Of a stretch of DNA of 64,000 nucleotides, positions 25,733-34,994 are shown in pieces. The DNA comes from Terriglobus roseus (GTDB lineage Bacteria; Acidobacteriota; Terriglobia; Terriglobales; Acidobacteriaceae), in NCBI RefSeq assembly GCF_900102185.1, contig NZ_LT629690.1:2356001-2420000 (forward strand), written 5' to 3'. The stretch's first letter is position 1. Every line of letters begins with the position of its first letter. The position numbers and the translations under genes are program-made. The notes under the pieces were generated by a model. It did not search any database. It was given only the letters and a program-made list of their open reading frames with translations, and was not told where the DNA came from.

Positions 25733-26293
25733 ATGGCAGCGGATTGGATCACGCTGGCTCGCGTGGTACGTCCTCAGGGACGACGCGGAGAAGTTCTGGC
25801 CGACCTGAAGACGGACTTCCCAGAGCAGCTACGGCAATATCCCAACATCTTCCTTCGTCTTCCAGACGGCGAGCCTAAGCCCGCGGTCGTAGAAGACTCG
25901 TGGCTGCCCACCGGGCGTAGCGCTGGACGGATCGTTATTAAACTCCAGGGTGTCGATTCGATTTCCGATGCCGAAAAGCTTCTCGATGCAACAATTGAAA
26001 TAGCTTCAGATCAACGACTTACGCTATCAGATGGAAACTATTACGTTAGCGATCTGATCGGATGCCAGATGGTGCATCACGGCGATATGGTGGGCACAGT
26101 TGTTGATATGCATTTCCCCCAGGATCCTTCTGGAAAGCGCATTGATGACGCCGCTGCGCTCTTTGTTGTGGAACGGGCCAACGGAGACGAGATACTCATC
26201 CCGTTTGCGAATGCCTTCGTTGCCAGCATCGACACTTTGGCCCGAAAGATCGAAATGAACTTGCCGGATGGCCTTCTGGAGATGAACGGCTAG
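25733..26293 (+). CDS. rimM: Ribosome maturation factor RimM
   Basis: RimM assists assembly of the 30S head domain and binds S19. The 186-residue protein has the N-terminal RimM barrel (ITLARVVRPQGRRGEVLADLKTDFPEQL) and a C-terminal PRC-barrel (YYVSDLIGCQMVHHGDMVGTVVDM, then LIPFANAFV). Its place between khpA and trmD agrees. Confidence 0.95.
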   Translation: MAADWITLARVVRPQGRRGEVLADLKTDFPEQLRQYPNIFLRLPDGEPKPAVVEDSWLPTGRSAGRIVIKLQGVDSISDAEKLLDATIEIASDQRLTLSDGNYYVSDLIGCQMVHHGDMVGTVVDMHFPQDPSGKRIDDAAALFVVERANGDEILIPFANAFVASIDTLARKIEMNLPDGLLEMNG

Positions 26294-26329
26294 AACCTCC
26301 GGTTACCCTGAGGAATAGCGACTCTCATC

Positions 26330-27139
26330 ATGGCCCTGCAAGTCGACATCGTGACCATCTTCCCCGCTTTTCTGGAAAGCACCCTGCGCTATGGCGTAGT
26401 CGCACGGGCGTTGTCTGCAGGGATTGCGTCCGTGAACTGTGTAGATCTACGGAGCTTTACCCACGACCGACACCGCACCGTCGATGACCGCCCCTTCGGG
26501 GGTGGCGAGGGGATGGTTCTGAAGCCAGAACCTCTAAGCGAGGCCATCGAATCGCTTGGAATCGCCCCTAAGCCAAGTCGCGACACGCAGAAAGAGTCTG
26601 TGGTCCTGCTTTCGGCACAAGGGCGCCCATTCACACAGTCTGTTGCGCAGGAATTGAAGTCGCTGGATCGCCTCGTACTGGTTTGCGGGCGCTACGAAGG
26701 CGTGGACGAACGAGTAAACGCGCTACACTGCGACCGCGAGATCTCCATCGGAGACTATGTCCTTTCCGGCGGTGAATTAGGCGCGGCAGTCGTCGTAGAT
26801 GCCGTGGTACGCCTGCTTCCGGGAGTGCTCGGCAACCCCGATTCTGCTCATTACGAAAGCTTCGGCCATGCGCATGATAGCGAACAGGCCGAAGACGCTC
26901 CGCCGCTGGCCATGTCGCCCTCAGCGGGGCTTCTCGATTACCCGCACTACACGCGTCCGGCGGAGTTCCGCGGTATTGCCATTCCCGATGTTCTAGCAGG
27001 CGGCGACCATACTGCGATTCGCAAGTGGCGGAGGCAACAGGCGCTGCAAAAAACAGTTACAAATCGGCCTGATCTATTGGAAACCGCAGCTCTATCCGCG
27101 GAAGATAGACGTTTTCTGGCGAAACTGCGCAAGGATTAA
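26330..27139 (+). CDS. trmD: tRNA (guanine-37 N1)-methyltransferase
   Basis: This SPOUT-class knotted methyltransferase prevents +1 frameshifting. The 269-residue protein has the start VDIVTIFPAF, the block DDRPFGGGEGMVLKPEP, and the knot sequences LVCGRYEGVDERV and ISIGDYVLSGGELGA. The conserved Asp in the C-terminal domain lies in HYTRPAEFRG. TGAGGA lies about 15 bases before ATG 26330. Confidence 0.97.
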   Translation: MALQVDIVTIFPAFLESTLRYGVVARALSAGIASVNCVDLRSFTHDRHRTVDDRPFGGGEGMVLKPEPLSEAIESLGIAPKPSRDTQKESVVLLSAQGRPFTQSVAQELKSLDRLVLVCGRYEGVDERVNALHCDREISIGDYVLSGGELGAAVVVDAVVRLLPGVLGNPDSAHYESFGHAHDSEQAEDAPPLAMSPSAGLLDYPHYTRPAEFRGIAIPDVLAGGDHTAIRKWRRQQALQKTVTNRPDLLETAALSAEDRRFLAKLRKD

Positions 27140-27242
27140 AGAAACACGCAGACCAATACGCCACGCGAGTGCGATTTATACCAACTTTTCCAGATTCTGC
27201 GGTATACTGAAAAACGATTACTAAGTAAGGAATTCAGGCATC

Positions 27243-27602
27243 ATGTCCATTCATCCCATCATGCAGAAGCTCGCAGCCAAGCTGGAGCGTACAGACCTTC
27301 CGGAATTCGCTCCAGGCGACACCGTGCGCGTACAGGTCAAGATCAAGGAAGGCGACAAAGAGCGTCTTCAGGCGTTTGAGGGCATGTGCATCGCTCGCAA
27401 GAACGGACCTCAGGGGTCCTTTACCGTCCGTAAGATGAGCTTCGGCCAGGGCGTTGAGCGTATCTTCCCCTTCAACTCGAAGGTTGTCGACAAGGTTGAG
27501 AAGGTTCGTTCGTACGAAGTGCGTCGCGCCAAGCTGTTCTACCTGCGCGGTCTGCGTGGCAAGGCTGCCCGTCTGCGCGAGGTTGCACGTACCAACGCGT
27601 AA
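27243..27602 (+). CDS. rplS: 50S ribosomal protein L19
   Basis: The 119-residue protein has the L19 blocks [30 protein letters not shown] and [25 protein letters not shown] hexamer at 27203-27208 could be a -10 box for an internal promoter. No good -35 box accompanies it. A UUCG-loop terminator ends the cluster. Confidence 0.97.
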   Translation: MSIHPIMQKLAAKLERTDLPEFAPGDTVRVQVKIKEGDKERLQAFEGMCIARKNGPQGSFTVRKMSFGQGVERIFPFNSKVVDKVEKVRSYEVRRAKLFYLRGLRGKAARLREVARTNA

Positions 27603-27624
27603 ACCAGTTTCTCAGTTGGACTTT

Positions 27625-27656
27625 AAGAAGGCGAGCGCTTCGGCGCTCGCCTTCTT
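27625..27656 (+). terminator. Terminator of the rpsP-rplS cluster
   Basis: A 14-bp perfect stem (27625-27638 with 27643-27656) has a TTCG tetraloop and is followed by CATTTGC. Confidence 0.9.
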
Positions 27657-27679
27657 CATTTGCACTTCCCTGCATAACA

Positions 27680-27707
27680 AAGGGGCATGACAATCGCCAT
27701 GCCCCTT
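27680..27707 (-). terminator. Terminator of the P5C dehydrogenase gene (minus strand)
   Basis: AAGGGGCATG (27680-27689) pairs with CATGCCCCTT (27698-27707) around an 8-base loop. On the minus strand the stem is followed by TGTTATG. Confidence 0.75.
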
Positions 27708-27728
27708 ATAAGACTTTTGAAGCAGAAT

Positions 27729-29366
27729 TTAAATGCCGTTCGGCTTCGGCATTTGGTCCGACTCGTCAATGACGCCCTGTTTCTCTGCGATGGACTTCGC
27801 CTGCGTAAAGAGCAGGAGGTAATCGCCACCGCCCGCCTTGGAATCCGTCCCGCTCATGTTGAAGCCGCCGAACGGATGCGCCCCCACCATGGCCCCTGTG
27901 CACTTGCGATTTAGGTACAGGTTCCCCACATGGAACTCCTGCGCCGCGCGGTCCAGACGTTCGCGTGACATGGAATAGATAGCGCCGGTAAGGCCATACT
28001 CCGTGCCGTTAACGATATCCAAGGCCTCGTCGAAGTTTTGCGACTTGATCACCGCCAGCACTGGTCCGAAGATCTCTTCCTGTGCAATACGTGCGTTCGG
28101 GGCGATATCGGCGAAGACAGTTGGCTTCACATAGTAGCCCCCGGTTTCATTCGCAAATGCCTCGCCACCAGTCAGTAGCCGGCCTTCCATCTTGCCTGTC
28201 TCAATGGCGTTCAACACGCGATCAAACGCGATCTTGTTCACGACCGGCCCCATGGCAAAGTTCTCCACGGGATCGCCGACCTTGATCTTCTCTACGCGTT
28301 CCACGAGGCGATCGCAGAAGACGTCGTAAATGTGCGCATCCACCACTGCCCGCGAACATGCCGAGCACTTTTGGCCGCTGAAACCGAATGCGCTGGCCAC
28401 AACGCCTTCAACCGCTGCATCGATGTCCGCATCCGCGTCAACCAGAATGGCGTCCTTGCCACCCATTTCAAGGATGGTTCGCTTGATGAAGCGCTGCCCG
28501 GGCTGTGTCTTCGCGGCGGTCTCGTGCACGATGAGGCCCACCTTCTTCGAGCCGGTAAAGGCAATGAAGCGAATCTTCGCGTTCGCCACCAGCGCGGCGC
28601 CCACGCGGTCGCCCGTACCCTGGCACAGGTTAACCACGCCTTCCGGCATGCCTGCCTCTTCCAGCAACGCAAAGAAGCGCGAAGCAATGGTCCCCGCATC
28701 GGGCGACGGCTTCAGCACCACGGTGTTGCCGCTGACAACGGCAGCCATAGTCATGCCAGCCATGATGGCCAACGGGAAGTTCCACGGCGGAATCACCGCA
28801 CCGACACCCAAGGGGATGTAGCGCAGCGTGTTCTTCTCTCCCGGAAACTGAATTGGGGTGGTCGCGCGGTCCAGCTTCAGCGCCTCACGCGCATAGAACT
28901 CCAGGAAGTCGATGCACTCGGCCACGTCGGCATCTGCCTCGGCCCAGTTCTTGCCAACTTCATACGTCAGCCATGCGCAGAACTCGTTCTTGCGCTGCTG
29001 TACCAGCTTCGCAACATCCAGCAGTAACTGCACACGCTGCTGCACCGGTACGCGGCTCCACGTCTGGAATGCCTTCTCACCAGCGGCCACAGCCTGCTCC
29101 ACATGCGCAAGCTCTGCTTCCTGATGCACACCAATCTTCTGGGCTGGATTCGCGGGATTGGTAGAGACGATCTTCTCCGCGGCATACACCCGTTCACCAC
29201 CAAGGATGAGCGGGTATTCCTTACCCAATTCACTCTCCACCAGGCGAAGAGCTTCCTGCATGTTCGCCTTCACAGCGGAGTTTGTGAAGTTCTGGAAAGC
29301 TTCATTGACGAAGGTCTTCAGCGGAGCCTGAGGCTCGCGTACGGTGGGAATTGCATTCGTTGCCAT
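27729..29366 (-). CDS. L-glutamate gamma-semialdehyde (1-pyrroline-5-carboxylate) dehydrogenase
   Basis: This NAD-dependent enzyme oxidises glutamate semialdehyde to glutamate in proline breakdown. The 545-residue monofunctional protein has the cofactor block PPWNFPLAI, the catalytic Glu in LEMGGKDAILV and the nucleophile Cys in SGQKCSACSR. The sequence KCTGAMVGAHPFGGFNMSGTDSKAGGGDYLLLF is characteristic of P5C dehydrogenases. Proline dehydrogenase is not adjacent. It ends at a minus-strand terminator. Confidence 0.93.
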   Translation of the reverse strand: MATNAIPTVREPQAPLKTFVNEAFQNFTNSAVKANMQEALRLVESELGKEYPLILGGERVYAAEKIVSTNPANPAQKIGVHQEAELAHVEQAVAAGEKAFQTWSRVPVQQRVQLLLDVAKLVQQRKNEFCAWLTYEVGKNWAEADADVAECIDFLEFYAREALKLDRATTPIQFPGEKNTLRYIPLGVGAVIPPWNFPLAIMAGMTMAAVVSGNTVVLKPSPDAGTIASRFFALLEEAGMPEGVVNLCQGTGDRVGAALVANAKIRFIAFTGSKKVGLIVHETAAKTQPGQRFIKRTILEMGGKDAILVDADADIDAAVEGVVASAFGFSGQKCSACSRAVVDAHIYDVFCDRLVERVEKIKVGDPVENFAMGPVVNKIAFDRVLNAIETGKMEGRLLTGGEAFANETGGYYVKPTVFADIAPNARIAQEEIFGPVLAVIKSQNFDEALDIVNGTEYGLTGAIYSMSRERLDRAAQEFHVGNLYLNRKCTGAMVGAHPFGGFNMSGTDSKAGGGDYLLLFTQAKSIAEKQGVIDESDQMPKPNGI

Positions 29367-29408
29367 AAATCCAGTTTATTCCTTTTGCAAACGGCCGTTA
29401 TACATGGC

Positions 29409-32400
29409 CTACTTTGGCGACGGAGTGCCGTTCAGCATCTGATCCGTCGATTTGCTCATCTGCGCCGTGCGCTCCAGCTTGTCCCAACTGAACGGGCGGC
29501 CATCGATCACACGCTTGATCGTCTTAAACAGCACCACGCTGAACACTTGGCGATACGTGAAGCGCTGAATCCATATGTGCATCAGCAGCCACATGTCGCC
29601 TTTGCTGGCGGGATGCTTCCTCTCCAGCAGGAATGCCAGCGCTGACGCTGAGAAATCAATCACCATGAACGCCAGGAAGAAGTACAACAATTTCACAAAG
29701 CTGGCACTCGAAGCCGACTCCGGATGGAAGTGGTGATCGTAAAGAAACTTGAGGAAGCTGGCTACAAACATCAGGTCGATCAGCGGCGACACCAACGGCA
29801 ACAAAATCTGAAAGATGATGATGTTCGGTAGCGCGAACAGGCCCATGGCGCGACGCTTCGTTACCGCGCCGATGTGCTTGAACACGGCCTGCATGATGCC
29901 GAACGACCAGCGGAAACGCTGCCGCATCAGGCCGTTCATGTTGATGGGCGCTTCGGTAAACGCCAGCGCGCGATCTTCATAGATCACACTAAGCCCCTGC
30001 TCTAGCAGGATCATCGTCAGATCAGCATCTTCCGCGACCGTGTTAGAGTGATAGCCGCCGCCCTTGTGGACAGCCTCCGTACGCCATGCACCGATGGCCC
30101 CCGGCACAACGACAACAACATCGAACAAGTCCAGGGCGCGACGCTCAAAGTTCTGACTGGTGATGTATTCCAACGCCTGCCAGCGTGTCCACAGGTTTAC
30201 TCGATTGCCCACCTTCGCATTACCCGCCACCGCGCCAATCTGTGGATTGGCGAAGTGAGGAACAAGCCGTGCGATAGCGTCATGAGCAATCACAGTGTCT
30301 GCATCAATGCCCACGTAAATCTCTTCATGAACGTAGTTCTGCAGCGCATAGTTCAACGCTTCTGCCTTGCCGGCATTTTCTTTCTTCACCACCGTCAAAC
30401 GACCGCTGGCAATGTCTTCGGGATACGCTTCACGCGCAACCTCTGCCGTAAGATCTTTTGATCCGTCATCAATCACGATGATGTGCAGGTTCTTGTACGT
30501 GCTCATCATCACGCTACGGATAGTGCGAACAATGACTTTCTCTTCGTTGTACGCAGGAATCAATACCGCAACACGCGGCTGGTAATCCGGCCCTGCGTAG
30601 TTCTTCCTGCGGCGGAAGCGATCAATGATGGCGAACAAACCAATGATGATGAGGCGGCCACTCATCAAAATATCGCCGATGAAAAATACAGCAACGACAA
30701 AGTGATTGAACGTTGCCAATCCAAAGAATGCCAGCGAATCCACCTGCGCCAGGAACTTATTGCGCCATCCCTTGATAGGCGGCATAACCTGTTCGCGGCT
30801 CTTGCCCACGAGGTCTGCGACAGTGACAAACTCATAGCCATGTTGACGCATCGTGGTAATGAGCAACGGCAGCGTGGCCACCGTCACAGAGCGATCGCCG
30901 CCACCATCATGCATCAGGATGATGGAACCAGCCTTATCAGGCCGTTCCTTCATGGCATCTAGTTGCTTCAGAACGCTATCGACAATCTCCTGTGGTGTCT
31001 TCTTCGGATTCTCCTGCCAGTCGTTCGTGTCAATCTTGTTACCCACCACAATGTAGCCGCGAGCCTGAACCCGTTCCATAGGAGCAGCCTGATCGTTGGT
31101 GTCTGGCTCTTCATCAATGTCATACGGCGGACGGAAGAACAGCGGTTGGACACCCAACTTGGCGGCAAACAACCGCTCCGTCAGATTCATCTGCACGTCT
31201 ACTTCGCGGTTGCTGATAGCGGAGATATCGGGATGCGTGAAGGTGTGGTTGCCTATCTCGTGACCTTCGCGGTAAACGCGTTGCATCACACCAACGCTGT
31301 TATCGGCTTCTTCTCCGATCATGAAGAAGACACCCTTCACACCGTACTTATTCAGCACATCCAGAATGCGCGGCGTCCAAACAGGATCGGGGCCGTCGTC
31401 GAAGGAGATCACTAGCTTCTTTGGGTGATAGCCGAAGTAATCCACCGAGTACGACAACGGATAACTCGTCAATGTCTCGCTGTCGACAAGCTTGGAATCG
31501 TCATCGATGGTCATCGTGCGATGCCCGTTCTTCGGCTTGCCGGAGACGTGCATGATGTCGCCCATGCCCTCAATATCCAGGTCGTATCCCGGAGCGACAT
31601 CGGCAAGATCTGTTAGTGGATTGGCCTTGATAGGCTGATCCCAGATCTTCCACAACGATTGATCTTCCGATCCCAACCGCCACAGTGAAAACGTCTGCAA
31701 TCCCATCCTGCGTGCCGCACGCATCTCGTTCAGGATGGTCACGCCATCCAGGAACCATACCTGATGGCGCTGGTGCTGATCCTCATCGTCGTATGTGATG
31801 TGCGGATTCAACGAAGCATCGTCCAAATCGACGTAAGAACCAGAATCTGACGCGGTCTGCCACACCTCTTGCAGGGACTTATTTTCTACGCGAACCAATT
31901 TGGGCTTTGCCGGTGTAGCTTTCTTAGTCCGCTTCCCTTTGCCTGTGGGTTGTTCGGCGGATGGCAGAGTCGTCACCCAGTCGTAGCCATAACTGCCAAT
32001 GTCGACGATGATCTTGTCTTTCGGTACCTGCTTCAATACGTCCTGCAGGTTCTTCACAAACCAATCTTGCGCTGCGATCGGTCCGGCTTCGCTCTCCGAC
32101 TGATGCTGGTCATAGTTCATCAGCAACAAGCCGTCAGAGTGCGCAGCCATGTACTTCAGATCCCAGTCATCATCCGCGACCGGTGTATTGATATACAGCT
32201 TCAGCCCACGCATATGAAGCGCAATGAAAGCATCGTTGATCAGTTGCCGATAGCCGGGCTGCGCCTCCGCGGGCATGCTTTCAAAGTCGAACGAGATGCC
32301 ACGATAATGTGGATTCGACGCAACAAAGCGCATCAACTGATCCAGAAAATGCTGGCGCGCAGTCGGACTTTCAAGGAATGGCCCAACCGTATCCGAAAAG

Positions 32401-32993
32401 TCTGCATTCACTGCGGAGTTACTGACCATAGGAAACAGTTCAGTTCCGGCAGCCGCTGCGGTCAGTGTGCGCTCCACTTTATGGTCGATATCAACGTTGT
32501 TCACCGCGCCGGATCGGTCGATCACATTAAAGGTGCGGAATTCGCTGTTGTAGGCCTGTAGCTTGCCGTCGGGGGTAAGCACATGAAGCCAGTCCGCGAA
32601 CACCATATCAAGCTGCTTGGCATGTGCCTTCAGCGAACTGTAGCTCGCTGGGTCCCAGTCCACATAAAACGCCGCACGGAGGCCTTCGTCAGAATTCAAC
32701 GGAATATCAGAGGCTTTACGGTCCGTTTTGCGATGCGCCGAACGCACCTTCTTCGCCTTGTCATCCGACAGAATGTTCCGCGAATTCTGCGCTCGATAGT
32801 TGTGCTTTGCCGGAGCCAGCAAGAGCTCAGGCAGAGGCCGCATGCGCAGCACGCCCAGCACAAAGACGATGAACGTCAGCAGGCCCACCGCTGCAGAGAT
32901 ATCCAGAACCCGTCGCAGCCGCTTCCACCTGCGTCGTTTCTCGTCTAAAAAAATCGGCTTCTGTTCTCGCGTACCCGGCTCTGCCATATCCAT
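29409..32993 (-). CDS. Membrane-bound fusion: GH18-like domain, NodB polysaccharide deacetylase, GT2 glycosyltransferase
   Basis: This 1194-residue protein joins three enzyme modules. A transmembrane helix lies at 31-51. A GH18-like domain covers about 105-480 with FDFESMP at 235-241. Asp236 and Glu238 remain, but the two earlier Asp residues of DxxDxDxE are Arg and Ser. A NodB deacetylase covers about 526-735 with FDDGPD (531-536), HTFTH (583-587) and RPPY (621-624). Two helices follow at about 752-790. A processive-type GT2 domain covers about 807-1040 with DDGS (842), DAD (897), EDAD (988) and QRFRW (1025-1029). Several C-terminal helices follow. These three activities are separate PgaB and PgaC proteins in poly-N-acetylglucosamine synthesis, so a related exopolysaccharide is likely. 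The exact polymer is unknown. Confidence 0.9.
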   Translation of the reverse strand: MDMAEPGTREQKPIFLDEKRRRWKRLRRVLDISAAVGLLTFIVFVLGVLRMRPLPELLLAPAKHNYRAQNSRNILSDDKAKKVRSAHRKTDRKASDIPLNSDEGLRAAFYVDWDPASYSSLKAHAKQLDMVFADWLHVLTPDGKLQAYNSEFRTFNVIDRSGAVNNVDIDHKVERTLTAAAAGTELFPMVSNSAVNADFSDTVGPFLESPTARQHFLDQLMRFVASNPHYRGISFDFESMPAEAQPGYRQLINDAFIALHMRGLKLYINTPVADDDWDLKYMAAHSDGLLLMNYDQHQSESEAGPIAAQDWFVKNLQDVLKQVPKDKIIVDIGSYGYDWVTTLPSAEQPTGKGKRTKKATPAKPKLVRVENKSLQEVWQTASDSGSYVDLDDASLNPHITYDDEDQHQRHQVWFLDGVTILNEMRAARRMGLQTFSLWRLGSEDQSLWKIWDQPIKANPLTDLADVAPGYDLDIEGMGDIMHVSGKPKNGHRTMTIDDDSKLVDSETLTSYPLSYSVDYFGYHPKKLVISFDDGPDPVWTPRILDVLNKYGVKGVFFMIGEEADNSVGVMQRVYREGHEIGNHTFTHPDISAISNREVDVQMNLTERLFAAKLGVQPLFFRPPYDIDEEPDTNDQAAPMERVQARGYIVVGNKIDTNDWQENPKKTPQEIVDSVLKQLDAMKERPDKAGSIILMHDGGGDRSVTVATLPLLITTMRQHGYEFVTVADLVGKSREQVMPPIKGWRNKFLAQVDSLAFFGLATFNHFVVAVFFIGDILMSGRLIIIGLFAIIDRFRRRKNYAGPDYQPRVAVLIPAYNEEKVIVRTIRSVMMSTYKNLHIIVIDDGSKDLTAEVAREAYPEDIASGRLTVVKKENAGKAEALNYALQNYVHEEIYVGIDADTVIAHDAIARLVPHFANPQIGAVAGNAKVGNRVNLWTRWQALEYITSQNFERRALDLFDVVVVVPGAIGAWRTEAVHKGGGYHSNTVAEDADLTMILLEQGLSVIYEDRALAFTEAPINMNGLMRQRFRWSFGIMQAVFKHIGAVTKRRAMGLFALPNIIIFQILLPLVSPLIDLMFVASFLKFLYDHHFHPESASSASFVKLLYFFLAFMVIDFSASALAFLLERKHPASKGDMWLLMHIWIQRFTYRQVFSVVLFKTIKRVIDGRPFSWDKLERTAQMSKSTDQMLNGTPSPK

Positions 32994-33076
32994 TCGTTAT
33001 GGTATCCATCCTTGCGAAAAACTGCGCGCCCCTAATGGACTCTTTCCGCAGAAGATAACCGTTATGATGCAAAGCG

Positions 33077-34507
33077 ATGCACGCCGCGCTGATAGGTAAT
33101 CCGGACAAGCAACGCCACCGCGGCCTCATAGCTGCCCTGTTGCTTCTCTGTGGATTCCTGCTCCGCCTCTATTTCCTGCAAAAACAGGCCTTCCTTGCCG
33201 CTGACTCTGTTCTTTATCAGGACATTGCTCTCAACTGGCTGCATCACCACATTTATGGCCTGACCGAGGCTGGACAGATTCGAGCCACTCTCATCCGCCT
33301 GCCTGGATACCCGGCGATACTCGCCACACTTTGGTGGCTGTTCGATCCCCTTTTGCATGCTGCGCCCGGAACGCTACGCAGCTTTCTGCCGGTGCTCTGG
33401 CTGCAAATTGCCGCAGACCTCGTCACCTGCTGCATGGTTGGCCTCATCGCGCGCAGGATCGGCGGAACCACCTGTGGCCTGGCAGCGCTGGCTCTGGCCT
33501 GCCTCTGCCCATTCACAGCCAACTACGCGGTGGTTCCATTAACTGAGACCTTCACACTCTTCTTCCTCACGTTAGCGTTCTACCTGCTGCAGCGCTGGCT
33601 CGCTGACCGCCGCACACTCTGGATTCTTCCATTGGCGTTCGCTCTGTCCTGCAGCGTGCTGCTGCGACCGGACCAAGGGTTGCTGGCGGTCGCCATCGTG
33701 CCCATACTTCTCATCGGTAATGGAAACGAGACTCTGCGAAAACGCCTTCAGCCAGCGATCCTCTGCGTTGCCCTGACAATACTTCCCTTCGTACCGTGGA
33801 CCGTGCGCAACTACCGAACCTTCCACGTCTTCCAGCCCATTGCGCCGAAACAGGCCACAGACCCCGGAGAACCAGCACCGATCCACTTCGAGCGATGGTT
33901 CCGAACGTGGGGAGCCGACTTTACCTCAACGCAGGATGCCTACTGGAATTACCCGGAAGATCCTATCAACGCTGCCGATCTTCCCGAGCGTGCTTTCGAC
34001 ACTCCTTTGCAACGTAGGCAAACAGAAAGGCTGCTGCAGCAGGCCGGATACGAAGGCAAGCTGAATCCGGAGGTGGAAGCGGGCTTTGAGACTCTGGCGC
34101 AGGAGCGCATCGCCGCACACCCGCTGCGCTATTACGTACTGCTGCCTCTTGCGCGCTTGGTGAACATGCTCTTCCATCCACGGACGGAGATGCTGCCTGT
34201 TGCGGAGCGCTGGTGGCAATTCAGCAAGCATCCCGCGCAAACGATCTTTGCTTTGGCTTATGGTGCGCTGAATCTTGCTTACTTCTTCGCGGCTATCGCA
34301 GGATTCCGTTTCGCCCTGAAACGCGAAAGGCTGCTCGTGTTGTCGATGGCTGGATACATCGCTCTACGATGCCTCCTTCTTCTCACCCTCGACAATCCCG
34401 AACAGCGCTATACGTTGGAGTTCTTCCCGTTGCTGATCGTCTTCGCTGCGTGCTTCTGGATGAATCCCGGTCAGCCGCCGAAAGGTTCATCAGCAGACGG
34501 CCCGTAG
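33077..34507 (+). CDS. Polytopic GT-C-like membrane glycosyltransferase
   Basis: The 476-residue protein has about ten hydrophobic helices. An acidic motif follows the first helix (AADSVLYQDIALNWL), then RLPGYPAILATLWWL, as in family 39-like GT-C enzymes that use polyprenyl-phosphate sugars. No soluble domain is obvious. It is divergent from the GH18/NodB/GT2 gene with only 83 bases between starts, so they may act in one surface-glycan pathway. That link is inference. Its last 37 bases overlap the convergent DinB gene. Confidence 0.72.
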   Translation: MHAALIGNPDKQRHRGLIAALLLLCGFLLRLYFLQKQAFLAADSVLYQDIALNWLHHHIYGLTEAGQIRATLIRLPGYPAILATLWWLFDPLLHAAPGTLRSFLPVLWLQIAADLVTCCMVGLIARRIGGTTCGLAALALACLCPFTANYAVVPLTETFTLFFLTLAFYLLQRWLADRRTLWILPLAFALSCSVLLRPDQGLLAVAIVPILLIGNGNETLRKRLQPAILCVALTILPFVPWTVRNYRTFHVFQPIAPKQATDPGEPAPIHFERWFRTWGADFTSTQDAYWNYPEDPINAADLPERAFDTPLQRRQTERLLQQAGYEGKLNPEVEAGFETLAQERIAAHPLRYYVLLPLARLVNMLFHPRTEMLPVAERWWQFSKHPAQTIFALAYGALNLAYFFAAIAGFRFALKRERLLVLSMAGYIALRCLLLLTLDNPEQRYTLEFFPLLIVFAACFWMNPGQPPKGSSADGP

Positions 34508-34974
34508 ATACCGGGCACCTTCACATCCAACAACCGCAGATACACCGTCAACTGCCCGCGATGGTGAATCAGGTGGTTGAAGAACATGGAACGGTATAGC
34601 TGCAACCGCGGTGCGTCTCCAATCAACATGTCGCCAAACAGCAGCTTCCAGTGTTCTTGAAATTGCTCGTCAGACATCCCGCCCAAAGCATCGCGAACCT
34701 TCGCCGCAGCGTCGACCGCTATCTGCACTGCCTCTTCCGGCGTGGTGAAAACATACTTCGGGAATTTGTCCGTCTGCATGTTCATCTGCGGTGTGGTCAG
34801 AATCACATAACCGAAATGCGCTAGCCCTGCAACATGCGCAGCAAGCGTACCAAGCTTCATGGACTTGTCATGTGGCTTCCAATCAGCTTTATCCGCAGGA
34901 ACACGTTCCAAAACGCGGCGCGTGTTCTCTGCCTCTGAAGTGAAATCAGCCAGCAACACTTCTGCAATGGTCAT
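34471..34974 (-). CDS. DinB-family four-helix protein
   Basis: The 167-residue protein matches the DinB/YfiT fold. The metal-binding histidines are in LAAHVAGL and in FNHLIHHRGQLTVYLRLL. DinB-type proteins are often thiol-dependent transferases or stress proteins, and the substrate here is unknown. Its 3' end overlaps the convergent GT-C gene by 37 bases. fabI lies 20 bases upstream on the same strand. Confidence 0.85.
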   Translation of the reverse strand: MTIAEVLLADFTSEAENTRRVLERVPADKADWKPHDKSMKLGTLAAHVAGLAHFGYVILTTPQMNMQTDKFPKYVFTTPEEAVQIAVDAAAKVRDALGGMSDEQFQEHWKLLFGDMLIGDAPRLQLYRSMFFNHLIHHRGQLTVYLRLLDVKVPGIYGPSADEPFGG

Positions 34975-34994
34975 GTTGTCTCCGAGCCTCTGCC

